Source: Planctomycetaceae bacterium (GTDB taxonomy: Bacteria > Planctomycetota > Planctomycetia > Pirellulales > Pirellulaceae). From it: a stretch of 64,000 nucleotides of DNA. Position 1 is the stretch's first letter. The number at the start of each line of letters is the position of its first letter. Below, piece by piece: positions 45,001 to 51,869 of this stretch. A program made the position numbers and the translations under genes. The notes under the pieces are model-generated. The model saw nothing but the letters and a program-made list of their open reading frames with translations, was not told the DNA's origin and made no database searches. Location: assembly GCA_021298315.1 (NCBI GenBank), contig JAJTFC010000005.1, positions 17,435-81,434 of the forward strand, written 5' to 3'.

Positions 45001-45394
45001 CGAACAGGAGTGGTTGAAGTTCATTGGCTGGGGTCGAACGGAGGACTTGAACCCATGCCATGACTTGGGTTAATTCCGACGCGAACGGTAGTTTGGCTTG
45101 GTAGAGTTCTTCGGGGAGTTTACCCAGAGTCAAAAACCTCGGCGGACGGAGCACCAGTTTTTGTTGGGCTGCTCGCTGTGCCATGAGGACTTGGATCCTG
45201 CGGCCAGCCATCGAGCCAGGGAGGACCACGAGCACTCGATCCATGTCCCAGGAGCTACCTTTGGCATATCGCTTCAAAAGGTAATCGACGGCAGAGTGCA
45301 GAATCGGTTGCTCCCATCCGAGGAAAGCAACTTCAGCGGCACTACGGAAAGGGAGCGAGGGGCTCTGCTCTTTCGAGGTTTTCTTTTTGGGCAT
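39071..45394 (-). CDS. Fused AddB-AddA-like helicase-nuclease
   Basis: A 2107-residue single chain joining both subunits of an AddAB-type recombination nuclease, which in two-subunit form resects double-strand breaks for RecA. Residues about 1-980 are AddB-like: an inactive helicase-like N-terminus without a Walker A (RVLVVLPGSMAGRRIQVL), then a PD-(D/E)XK nuclease with ECPYRFYLKKLC (about 685) and EIAVLDYKTGDT (about 835). The flanking cysteine set of iron-sulfur AddB proteins is absent. After a charged linker (about 965-1005), residues 1015-2107 are AddA-like: Walker A ASAGTGKTYQLASR (about 1026), LLLDEFQDTSPNQWQIL (about 1378), VVGDTKQAIYAWRGG, MTIHQSKGLEFDAVF (about 1720), LFYVALTRARHALYLF, and a second nuclease motif RAEIIDFKTDARPN (about 2040). 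No stop interrupts the junction. It is last in a tight minus-strand series behind another helicase gene. Confidence 0.88.
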   Translation of the reverse strand: MPKKKTSKEQSPSLPFRSAAEVAFLGWEQPILHSAVDYLLKRYAKGSSWDMDRVLVVLPGSMAGRRIQVLMAQRAAQQKLVLRPPRFLTLGKLPEELYQAKLPFASELTQVMAWVQVLRSTPANELQPLLFEVPALDQLGVWMDLAKLLGSLHKELASDLLDFKDVAEKLAGTIEEPRWKILAHLQRRYLDVLHEAGLWDIQSARRFALEHGEVVDFQHEVVLIGTVDLNRAQRKFLAAIGPNVQVLVGAPESFAEGFDRDGTLRSSFWQNIEIPIDQNQIHVRTSAVQAAQELAVQLAKLGKSRSVRDITIGVPDPSLVPALQETLAQHQVALRYGPGIPIYGTPPMKVLYGIEEYLRDPNVENFSNLIRIPWIESWLSIHAKIAPPSDASQSQNPQDLPPNFLTLIDQYLKQTLLRSVSVPRWPQAPGRESFVAVVQAIDLWLQPLRSSKRSLDAWAKPLRDLFISLSELEQIDRTKPDGHLILRGCREINSVLDRLANVPPKLNLEVELTEALAWLQQQLQGVQIPPLGDDSAIEMLGWLDVALDDAPVLMMTGLHDGVVPESVNSDAFLPNRLRSELGLLDNARRYARDAYVMMACLHTREQVDFIMNRYSSNSDPLTPSRLMMAVQTDQLPERVAKLISDQEQSNMIASGWPARALQSDIEIPKPDPSKRIGAMAVTDFKKYSECPYRFYLKKLCKAYASEHLPQELDGGGFGDMIHSVLEGLKDSPVAESVDPKAIGDWLIPQLDAWVENRFGSVLPPALVVQIEQAKLRLLEFAKHQAQWAAQGWKIKHIEFNVERSKGIPWKLDHGQMIIHGRIDRIDVNQNGEIAVLDYKTGDTTEEPRKNHLKGQEWTDWQLPLYGLLIKTIKDLEIKDMSKVHFGYILLPKNVPDTKFILANFTSEEHAAAIESAKELADRVLQGEFWPPNNKTPVDWDEYRYITQRTVLRPWDPNLEDQKTSEPKQTSSKESRIDSNEPEQQSLPQALGAQGPVIPKMITIEPVFAQGCALDEWFEPSMILASAGTGKTYQLASRAIRLLFTDQPLDSILATTFTRKAAGEILHRILQWLSEASSSTEGLHRLQTVIAPMQIGHAHARYQLSRLCTHLHRFRVSTLDSFYSQLAKSFALELKLPPGWTLLDTAQEELLIRDAITQLFDTIDHQQLRTLVTQLSKGLAVRGVRIEVENLITDAYELFRQAPEDAWAKFQVPKGPDEEQVRQASKTIETLPIESKRLKNARDKALATFRSQKWDEFLEESIVRACLSSQPTYYNSEIDPKLVAPLRVLLAKAKTEFLTIRRIQNEASHELLKKYHQAIEKLKQNRRVVTFSDIADRLAHWMRSILQEHQESGKQGPLPQMQSISHRMDSSIDHLLLDEFQDTSPNQWQILKPFAEAIVSQKASGNKRTSFFVVGDTKQAIYAWRGGVSEILESVGEQVQNIKQQKLSESFRSSPLIMDFVNQVFHGLATHPNYLSDDNSKRVEGTEHPVVSKWVDRYFIDHTTKKSNLPGVVEFWNAKERPQDDPSEDPDAKTTISTDIDLDIADAVTELHRRSDQITVGILTRTNADVAKMISLLKDRGVEASQEGGNPLIDTAPVLVVQSALKLAEHSGDTLAHFHLQHSPLRSFWSEEVLADSTKISLDLRNRLDSLGFGGTLSLLVNHLAPYCTLRDQERLVQLVNEAYRFDASKQSQVHEFVDRIQKTRVATQAESVVRVMTIHQSKGLEFDAVFIPAIDQPIIRQSPRLVAMRDSRTGPPISIMRNVSKELQPYLPIEWQVACQEASYQQLGEALCLFYVALTRARHALYLFATPNKSAIKQWGSALHSIFGNEQSNAAPGVMIYRNGQVDWVERWSASRAEAHKESFKDAQRDQEPETKPLQLQLRLENTLLRNPQWIAPSQHPKPETLEPLVDYWKPDDTAATVIGKLIHRWFEEIRTWIDEFSPDKNGLLKLAASALTKDEMMQLQLDQQVNRFLRYCESPTIRQVFSQERYRDWHKPTKLRLEVTNERRFLISIDEQLIRGIIDRCVLGWDSGRVVRAEIIDFKTDARPNNIDLATWTAQRIATHAPQLQLYRRVLCKQFSLHPEMVQVTLVLLNEQQIVPLNSAMQ

Positions 45395-45479
45395 CTGGAT
45401 ATCCTTCCGGCAAGACCATCGATAAGTACACAGATTGTTATCTAAGACGGTTTATCGCAAGGGGGTGTGACACCTCAGG

Positions 45480-47417
45480 TCACGGATCTTGCTCCCAGGG
45501 GTTAAATTCCCAAATAGATTTGTAGAAACCTTGGTTTTCGGTGTGTTCGATCCATTTTTTGAAGAAAGCGTTGCGGCCCAAGGTCGAACCATCGCCGATG
45601 ACGATGAGCTTGCGTTTGGCTCGGGTCATAGCGACATTCATTCGTCGTGTGTCGCCCAAAAAGCCGACTTCACCTTGAGAATTCGAACGCACAAGAGAGA
45701 TCAAAACGGCTTCCTTTTCGCGGCCTTGAAACCCATCGACTGTATCGATCTCGACGCCGTTGCTTGTGCACCTATCCCTGAGAAATCGGACTTGGGCCGA
45801 GTACGGAGCGATGACGGCAATTTGATCGGGTAGCAGCCCGGCCGCGAGCAGAGCATCGACTTGTTTGAGGATCCAGATAGCTTCTCGCGGATTGAGTTTG
45901 CTCTCCCCGTTGGGATCCAATTCCTCTGCCCAATCGGCTCCTGACGTATCGACAAACAAGACCGGTTGCGCATCGAGAGACTCGGTTTGAATGCCGGGTA
46001 GATCCGCCAGGGTATGTTCAGCCACACTTGCATCAGCGACCAAAGTACCATGGTAGAAGTGCTCTGAGGGAAACTCCATGATCTTTTGATGCATGCGGTA
46101 CTGGATCGTCAGTTGCCGAGTGACTCGATTTTCCCATCGCTCGACGAGCCTTTCCATCATGCTCTTGGATAAACCTTCGAGAGTAGCTTGGGTGCTTAGA
46201 ACCGTCGGTGGTAGTTGGCAATGGTCACCGGCGAGCACCAATTGTTCGACACGAAGTACTACCGGCCAATAACCCGGTTCGGTGCTTTGGCAAGCTTCGT
46301 CGATGACACCAAGATCGAAGGTTCGATCGCCGAGAATCTCCGGATCGTAGTTGGTCGTAGCGCAGATAACACTTGCGCGGTCGAGTTTGGTATCGATGAT
46401 TTGCTCTTCAAAGATCTTAGCATCGTTACGCAGACGGCGAGCTTCTTGTTTTAGGTCTTCGCGAGCGCCAGGCATCGGTTTAGCGCGCGTCCATCTGCCG
46501 GCCTTGCTGGTGAGCATTTCGGCTTCTCGACGCATTTCTCGTATCACTTTCATCGCCGGGTCAGCTTCGACCAGATAATCGAGTGTGTGTTCTTGAAGGG
46601 ATTCCAAGACGCGAGCTGGGTGTCCGATGCGGATCGCGTTGATTCCGAGTTCGACGAGTTTTTCCAAGAGGTTGTCCACGCCGGTATTGCTAGGTGCACA
46701 AGCCAAAACGCGTTGTCCTTTCGCAACAGCTTGCCGGATCAGTTCAGCGACGGTCGTGGTTTTTCCTGTTCCAGGAGGACCATGGATAATGGCCAGGTCA
46801 TTAGCACCAAGAGCATGAATGATCGCTTCGCGCTGCGATGCATTCAACGGAGATTTGGCCAAAGAAGCTTCGATGGTTTGAAGATTTTTGATCGGAAAAA
46901 ACTGGGGCTCTTTATCGTGGATGAGCAATTCTCGGAACTGAGCGATTCGGCCACGGCCCTGTAAGGCTTGTAGCATCGCCGTTTGCTGCCGCTTGCGAGT
47001 GACCTCATCGGCGGATAGTTCAAGCCGAAAGAATTTGCCTTCTGGCCAATCGTCAAAGACGACTTCAACGCTCGATGAGGATCTGGCGCATACGACACCG
47101 TTGGCGACATCCATCAGGGTGTTTTCGTCGGATGCGACCACGGGAGCACCGACTCGGAAACGGTTCCATGGTAATAAGGCTTGCGATTGCCGTTTGACAA
47201 ACGTTGCAATGGTGCGACCACCCAGACCGGTGCGGTGATCGGAGATGACCATATGCATGAGCGTGTCGCCCTGGGCCTCGATCGATCGGTCGGACATTCC
47301 GCGAGCCTTGCGAGATTCGCGGCGTGAGGCGAGTCGTTCTCGTTCAGCATCGGACTCGAGTTTTAAAAACCGATACCAACGTTCGAAGTACTCTTCGCTA
47401 TCTCGATAACTAGGCAT
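45480..47417 (-). CDS. IGHMBP2-like superfamily 1 DNA/RNA helicase
   Basis: A 645-residue helicase of the IGHMBP2/SMUBP-2 (UPF1-like) group. An N-terminal beta-barrel-type region (about 50-190) precedes Walker A HGPPGTGKTTTVAELIRQAV, with SPLNASQREAIIHALG as the Q-like motif before it. Walker B is LGVIDEACQSTEPGYWPVVL, followed by LVLAGDHCQLPPTVLS, RQLTIQYRMHQKIMEFPS, EIDTVDGFQGREKEAVLISL and RRMNVAMTRAKRKLIVIGD. These are complete SF1B motifs, so it should unwind nucleic acid 5' to 3'. I use the ATG at 47417, as the longer frame would overlap the MFS gene. It lies 85 bases upstream of the fused AddB-AddA gene, suggesting a shared DNA-repair role, by inference. Confidence 0.9.
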   Translation of the reverse strand: MPSYRDSEEYFERWYRFLKLESDAERERLASRRESRKARGMSDRSIEAQGDTLMHMVISDHRTGLGGRTIATFVKRQSQALLPWNRFRVGAPVVASDENTLMDVANGVVCARSSSSVEVVFDDWPEGKFFRLELSADEVTRKRQQTAMLQALQGRGRIAQFRELLIHDKEPQFFPIKNLQTIEASLAKSPLNASQREAIIHALGANDLAIIHGPPGTGKTTTVAELIRQAVAKGQRVLACAPSNTGVDNLLEKLVELGINAIRIGHPARVLESLQEHTLDYLVEADPAMKVIREMRREAEMLTSKAGRWTRAKPMPGAREDLKQEARRLRNDAKIFEEQIIDTKLDRASVICATTNYDPEILGDRTFDLGVIDEACQSTEPGYWPVVLRVEQLVLAGDHCQLPPTVLSTQATLEGLSKSMMERLVERWENRVTRQLTIQYRMHQKIMEFPSEHFYHGTLVADASVAEHTLADLPGIQTESLDAQPVLFVDTSGADWAEELDPNGESKLNPREAIWILKQVDALLAAGLLPDQIAVIAPYSAQVRFLRDRCTSNGVEIDTVDGFQGREKEAVLISLVRSNSQGEVGFLGDTRRMNVAMTRAKRKLIVIGDGSTLGRNAFFKKWIEHTENQGFYKSIWEFNPWEQDP

Positions 47418-47430
47418 GGGATCGAGAATG

Positions 47431-48741
47431 CTACAGTTTTGGCAGTCGATAAAAAACCAGAATCGGCACAAGCATCGCAGCCATCATGGCAAAGACCGAG
47501 GAGACTGGCCAAGCCAGGCAACTCTCTGCGACCCATATGAGCAACTGGTAGATTGGCCCAGCCAGGAGAATGCCGATGAAGTTTGCGAAGTTCATCGTGC
47601 CTATGAGTCGGCCTTTGAGTTCCAGCGGTGGGCGTTCCTGCAGGAAGACTTGGATTGGGATCACAAACACCGCCGCTCCGATCCCCGCAACGATCAATCC
47701 CAGGAAGGTGCCGTTGTAACCTAGGAGCACGTCCCCGTTGGCCTTCCAAATGCTCACCATGCACATCGAGACGATCATGATCAGGACACCAAGGGTGACC
47801 TGCTTGTCCTTGGGCATGCGTTTGAGAATCAAATTGGCGCTGATGGCCCCGATGATGATGCCGATGGCAAGTCCTGCTGTAAGCACACTCGTCTTGGTAT
47901 CGGCTTGATGGAGTTGATCTTTGCCCATCCGATTGACTACTGGCATGACCAAACCGCCCACGAGCCAGAAGACACTCGAAACGACCAACGCGAGCAACAG
48001 CGGACGATCTTTGCCGAGCAACGATACAATCGGTTTGGGTACGATTGAATCGACCATCTGAAAACGGGCTTGGGGTTGCACCGGGGCAGTGTATCGGACA
48101 AACAATGAAGTCAGGGTTCCGACCACGGCGACCAGAGCGCAAGCCAAGGATCCGATCCATAGGTGGCTATAGTCCTCTTTGCCAGCCGCATCCTTGACGA
48201 CTAACGCATCTTTGATCGCTCCTGCCAAGACGACCCCGAGGATGATGGCAAGGAAGGTTGACATTAGGATAAGACCGTTGGCCCGTGGCAGATGCTTGTG
48301 GTGAAAGAGTTCCGGCAGGATGCCGTACTTGGCCGGTCCGAAGAAGGTGCTATGGACGCCCATGAGTATTAGCACTGTCCAGGTGCCAAAGTCCCCAAGA
48401 TTTCCGTACATCAAGAATGCCACCACGGCCAGTAGAGTGATGGCAATTTCGGCGACCTTGCAAATGAAGATGATTTTGCTTTTGCTGTTGCGATCCGAAA
48501 GATATCCGGCGACGCCACTGAAGAGAACAAAAGGCAAAGAGAAAGCAAGTGTCGCCCAGCCTTGGCGATCATCCTTGGTAACCCCAGCCACGCCCCCGAT
48601 GGCCATAAGCAGCATGAGTTGCTTATAGAGGTTGTCGTTGAAAGCGCCTAGGAACTGGGTGATAGCAAGTCCCCAAAACGAACGATTCTCTAGGAGCGAC
48701 TCGGTGGGCTGGGATTCGTCTTGGAAATTGGACTCTTGCAT
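47431..48741 (-). CDS. MFS transporter, LplT-like
   Basis: A 436-residue major facilitator protein with about 12 predicted membrane helices. The opening FWGLAITQFLGAFNDNLYKQ resembles LplT-type lysophospholipid flippases and their fused Aas relatives. Other family features are KSKIIFICKVAEIAIT after the second helix pair, HSTFFGPAKYGILPELFHHK and LPRANGLILMSTFLAIILG. In enterobacteria LplT moves lysophospholipids inward for re-acylation by Aas. Here it starts 2 bases after the acyl-activating enzyme gene, which supports that pairing. The transported lipid cannot be read from the sequence. Confidence 0.87.
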   Translation of the reverse strand: MQESNFQDESQPTESLLENRSFWGLAITQFLGAFNDNLYKQLMLLMAIGGVAGVTKDDRQGWATLAFSLPFVLFSGVAGYLSDRNSKSKIIFICKVAEIAITLLAVVAFLMYGNLGDFGTWTVLILMGVHSTFFGPAKYGILPELFHHKHLPRANGLILMSTFLAIILGVVLAGAIKDALVVKDAAGKEDYSHLWIGSLACALVAVVGTLTSLFVRYTAPVQPQARFQMVDSIVPKPIVSLLGKDRPLLLALVVSSVFWLVGGLVMPVVNRMGKDQLHQADTKTSVLTAGLAIGIIIGAISANLILKRMPKDKQVTLGVLIMIVSMCMVSIWKANGDVLLGYNGTFLGLIVAGIGAAVFVIPIQVFLQERPPLELKGRLIGTMNFANFIGILLAGPIYQLLIWVAESCLAWPVSSVFAMMAAMLVPILVFYRLPKL

Positions 48742-48743
48742 GG

Positions 48744-50384
48744 CTAAGCTTTCTCTTTAGCGAGAGTTTGGAGTCCGCGAAGGTCGAGTTTTCCTGTGCC
48801 GAGGATGGGTATCGCATCGACTTTGATAAAGCCATCGGGCGAAGGAATATAGATTGAGGGCAATCCGGCTGCTATGAGCTTTTTGATGATCGCATCAGGT
48901 TCTTCGGGAAGCTCGGTGTACAGGACGATAATCTTTTCACCTTTCTTCTCGTCGGGTACGCCGCAGACAGCAAGCTTGAGGATGTCTTCGTCGCCACCGA
49001 CGATCTTGTTGAGCTCTTCTTCGATTTGGATGTGAGGAACCATCTCGCCACCGATTTTTGAAAAGCGGCTTTCGCGTCCAGTGATATGGATGAAGCCATC
49101 GGCATCGACGAATCCGACGTCGCCGGTGATATACCATCCGTTGTTCATGACTTTGGCGGTTAGCTCGGGTTGGTTCAGGTACCCTTGCATGACGTTAGGC
49201 CCTGAGATTTCGATCATACCGGATTGGTCTGGGCCTAGGACTTTGGAATGATCCTCCAGGGAGACCGCGCGGGCATGGACTCCCGGGATCGGTTTGCCGA
49301 CGGAGCCTTCGCGCAGCGCATTTTTGCCTTCTAGGGTTCGAGCTCGGCTGGGTGGAACGTTCACGGCCACCACGGGGCTAAGTTCGGTCGTTCCGTATCC
49401 TTCGATCGGGCGAACTCCGAATCGCTCCTCGAAAGCTTGGGCCAGAGGAATGGGCATTTTTTCGGCGCCAACGACAACGACATCGACCGTTTTGAACTGC
49501 TGGGGTTCGATACGCTTGAGGAAACCTCTGAGGAACGTTGGGGTACCAAGCACAATGGTGCACTTGTAGGTTTCGATGAGTTTGGCGATCTGCTTGGGTT
49601 CGAGCGGATTGTAGTGGAATGCACCCGAGCAGGGCAGGCAACCTACGGCCCAGAGCGTGCCGGTGTATCCAAAGGAATGAAAGAACGGCAGGATGCCCAA
49701 AAAACAATCGTCTTCTTTGACATGGATCGTTGCATCGAAACCTTGGACGTTCGAAGCGATGTTATTGAAAGTCAGAGGTACACCTTTGGGGATGCCGGTG
49801 GATCCAGAGGTGAAGATAATCGTCAAGCGATCATCGGGCTTGTTTTTGTGGAGTTGGAATTGGGATGCGAGCATCCCTTCGGGCATGAGTTTCGACTGGG
49901 TAAAGGCGACGATTTTATCGCCTAGGGTTGCTTTATCCTTGAGGTCTTCAAGATAGACGACTTGGGCATTGAGGTTCATTCCAAGCTTTTCCATCACCTT
50001 GCGACTGGTCAAAACATGTTTGATTTGCGCTTGTTCGATGCATCGATTGATGATGGACTCAGAGACGGTGTAATTGAGGTTCACTGCAACGCGGCGCGAG
50101 AGGGTCAGCGCCATATTGACTACAACTGCTGGAACTGTTGGGGGCAAGAGAACACCCACATGCTTTTCATCCTCGATGGATTTGAAGCGAGACTGCAGTA
50201 CTTCTCGGTCGATGATGCGTTTGAGAGCTAAGGTTCGCAGCAGCAAGTCGTTTCCGGAGAGTTTCACTCCGGAGGAGTCTGCAACCTTTATCCGAGCACC
50301 CTTTTCTCGGCAGCGGCGAATGAATAAACGAGGAAGATTCCAATCCCAGTGGAAGTTCGAGGAGGGCTGAGTGTTGGTGTTCAT
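48744..50384 (-). CDS. AMP-dependent acyl-activating enzyme (Aas/acyl-CoA synthetase type)
   Basis: A 546-residue ANL-superfamily adenylating enzyme. Motifs are IIFTSGSTGIPKGVPLTFNN (P-loop, about 190-210), FFHSFGYTGTLW, VVVVGAEKMPIPLAQAF, PIEGYGTTELSPVV, GWYITGDVGFVDADGFIHIT, GRESRFSKIGGEMV (hinge) and the catalytic-lysine end PILGTGKLDLRGL. The sequence resembles the acyl-ACP synthetase half of Aas, which pairs with LplT to recycle lysophospholipids. The N-terminal acyltransferase (PlsC) half of Aas is absent: residues 1-60 lead straight into the adenylation domain. It is the first gene of a close series with the MFS gene. The acyl substrate is inferred to be a fatty acid. Confidence 0.9.
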   Translation of the reverse strand: MNTNTQPSSNFHWDWNLPRLFIRRCREKGARIKVADSSGVKLSGNDLLLRTLALKRIIDREVLQSRFKSIEDEKHVGVLLPPTVPAVVVNMALTLSRRVAVNLNYTVSESIINRCIEQAQIKHVLTSRKVMEKLGMNLNAQVVYLEDLKDKATLGDKIVAFTQSKLMPEGMLASQFQLHKNKPDDRLTIIFTSGSTGIPKGVPLTFNNIASNVQGFDATIHVKEDDCFLGILPFFHSFGYTGTLWAVGCLPCSGAFHYNPLEPKQIAKLIETYKCTIVLGTPTFLRGFLKRIEPQQFKTVDVVVVGAEKMPIPLAQAFEERFGVRPIEGYGTTELSPVVAVNVPPSRARTLEGKNALREGSVGKPIPGVHARAVSLEDHSKVLGPDQSGMIEISGPNVMQGYLNQPELTAKVMNNGWYITGDVGFVDADGFIHITGRESRFSKIGGEMVPHIQIEEELNKIVGGDEDILKLAVCGVPDEKKGEKIIVLYTELPEEPDAIIKKLIAAGLPSIYIPSPDGFIKVDAIPILGTGKLDLRGLQTLAKEKA

Positions 50385-50420
50385 GGCCTTGGCTGGGGTG
50401 AGGTTTAAACTTTAAACGAT

Positions 50421-51659
50421 TTACTTTTTGCGTTTGAACTCTTGGGTCAATTCTGGAACGGGGATACCGATTGCACCTCGACCTTCTTGGAGTCGGAAGT
50501 CGACGTCTTCGCGAATCTCATTATGGTCGATTTCCCAAACGATGGTTTGTTCTTCCTTGGTCAAAGCTTTACTGGATCGCACCAGCCTCATGCCGACCAT
50601 CCGGGCCGGGTCGTTGGTGAACCACCAAGGGCTCTTTGGGACGTTTGGATCTTCGTCCTTCCAGAGTTCATCGACCGAGCCGAGTCGAGCGGCCGATCGG
50701 AGTCGCTCAGGTGGATCTTGCCAGCCGCCACCACGTACGCACCGGGAGCCTTTTTCTTTGGGGGCTACAAAAGCTTGTTGAGCAGAGAGGGTTTTTCCTG
50801 TGCGATCGGAATAAGTGTCGTCTGCATAGTGATCCAGGGTCCACTCCCAGACGCTTCCGTGCATGTCATAGAGTCCGAAGGGGTTGGGTTTTTTGCTACC
50901 GACTTTCGGAGCACCTTCGGGGCTGTTGGCGGCGAAAGCAGCATATTCATCGAGTTGTGCTGGATCGTCTCCAAAGGAGTAAGCAGTTGTGGTACCTGCT
51001 CGGGCAGCGTATTCCCATTCGGCTTCGGTTGGCAGGCGATACTCTGTGCCTGTAATCCCGCTGAGCCATTTGGTGTACTGTTTGGCTGAGTATTGAGTCA
51101 TGGTGACAGCCGGTTGTTTTGGATCGTCACCGTATTCATAAGTAAAGCTCGGTTCGTACAGAGGGGTCGGAACGGTGATCGCGTCGACTTGGTCCAGACC
51201 CGAGGCCTTACGGATCCCTTGTCGAGAGAGTCTTTTGAAGATGTCGTAGGTTTTGAGAAAGGTCTTGTATTCGGCCCAGGTCAGTTCGGTTTTGGCCATC
51301 CAAAACGGTTCGACCTCTATTGTGAATTCCGGGCCTTCGTCTTGAGTGTGACCCGGTTGGCTTTCTGGAGATCCGATGGTGATTTTACCACCGGGGATGG
51401 GGATCATTTCAAAACTGATGTCGGATTCATCGACACGCTGGACGTAGGGAACCATGTACAGATCGTCGGCGAGTTTGACACTTGATCCGGAGCTCGGCGG
51501 TGTCTTGGCAAGTCCATTAGAGTTTGGGGCAGATGAGAGTTCAGATGGGGACTGTTTTTCCTGAGGCCAAAAAGCATGACACTCGTCGCATCGACTTAAC
51601 GCGACTGAGGCGGCAAGAGAACCCAGGCACAGAAAATTCGCGGAGATCAACTTTGGCAT
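50421..51659 (-). CDS. FGE-sulfatase-fold protein lacking the catalytic cysteine
   Basis: A 412-residue exported protein with an N-terminal signal (about 1-22). The formylglycine-generating enzyme fold (SUMF1/EgtB/PvdO superfamily) is clear: FEMIPIPGGKITIGSPESQP, EFTIEVEPFWMAKTELTWAE, YRLPTEAEWEYAARAGTTTA, LYDMHGSVWEWTLDHY, RCVRGGGWQDPPERLRSAAR and ARMVGMRLVRS. In true FGE the segment aligned with RLRSAAR reads RCAAR with a catalytic Cys, here Ser, and the second active-site Cys is also missing. It is therefore unlikely to make formylglycine and may be a binding or other-activity member. A CxxCH (CDECH) follows the signal peptide. No sulfatase gene is adjacent. Confidence 0.85.
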   Translation of the reverse strand: MPKLISANFLCLGSLAASVALSRCDECHAFWPQEKQSPSELSSAPNSNGLAKTPPSSGSSVKLADDLYMVPYVQRVDESDISFEMIPIPGGKITIGSPESQPGHTQDEGPEFTIEVEPFWMAKTELTWAEYKTFLKTYDIFKRLSRQGIRKASGLDQVDAITVPTPLYEPSFTYEYGDDPKQPAVTMTQYSAKQYTKWLSGITGTEYRLPTEAEWEYAARAGTTTAYSFGDDPAQLDEYAAFAANSPEGAPKVGSKKPNPFGLYDMHGSVWEWTLDHYADDTYSDRTGKTLSAQQAFVAPKEKGSRCVRGGGWQDPPERLRSAARLGSVDELWKDEDPNVPKSPWWFTNDPARMVGMRLVRSSKALTKEEQTIVWEIDHNEIREDVDFRLQEGRGAIGIPVPELTQEFKRKK

Positions 51660-51813
51660 ATCTAAGTTTGAATTACAGGAGTGGCTTTAGGCCGAACGTT
51701 GAAAACGGGCTTGTGGTCTTTAGCTTTAGCGTAACTACTAAAGGGAGAATCGAACAGTCTAGAGTCCCAGTGGATCTTGTGATTGTTTTGGGATTTGCTA
51801 AACAATCTGGGAG

Positions 51814-51833
51814 GAAGCATCCCGAGATGCTTC
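51814..51833. other. Perfect hairpin before the phosphoglycerate mutase gene
   Basis: GAAGCATC (51814-51821) and GATGCTTC (51826-51833) are an exact 8-bp inverted repeat around a 4-base CCGA loop. It ends 36 bases before the chosen ATG and is not followed by a T-run, so it is better read as a leader hairpin or operator than as a terminator. Confidence 0.5.
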
Positions 51834-51869
51834 GATCCCCAATCTACTACTGGAGCAAGACAAGAGACG

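Noticed and set aside
45460..45490. GTGAC/GTCAC inverted repeat between the helicase and AddBA genes as a terminator
   Set aside because: Only a 5-bp stem with a 7-base loop and no T-run; too weak to support.
47363..48160. 265-codon frame within the MFS gene in another frame of the same strand
   Set aside because: Arg/Gly/His-rich shadow of the transporter sequence; the MFS motifs are in the other frame.
51783..51869. Earlier start for apgM
   Set aside because: The region encodes no family sequence and contains a perfect hairpin; the canonical N-terminus begins at 51870.
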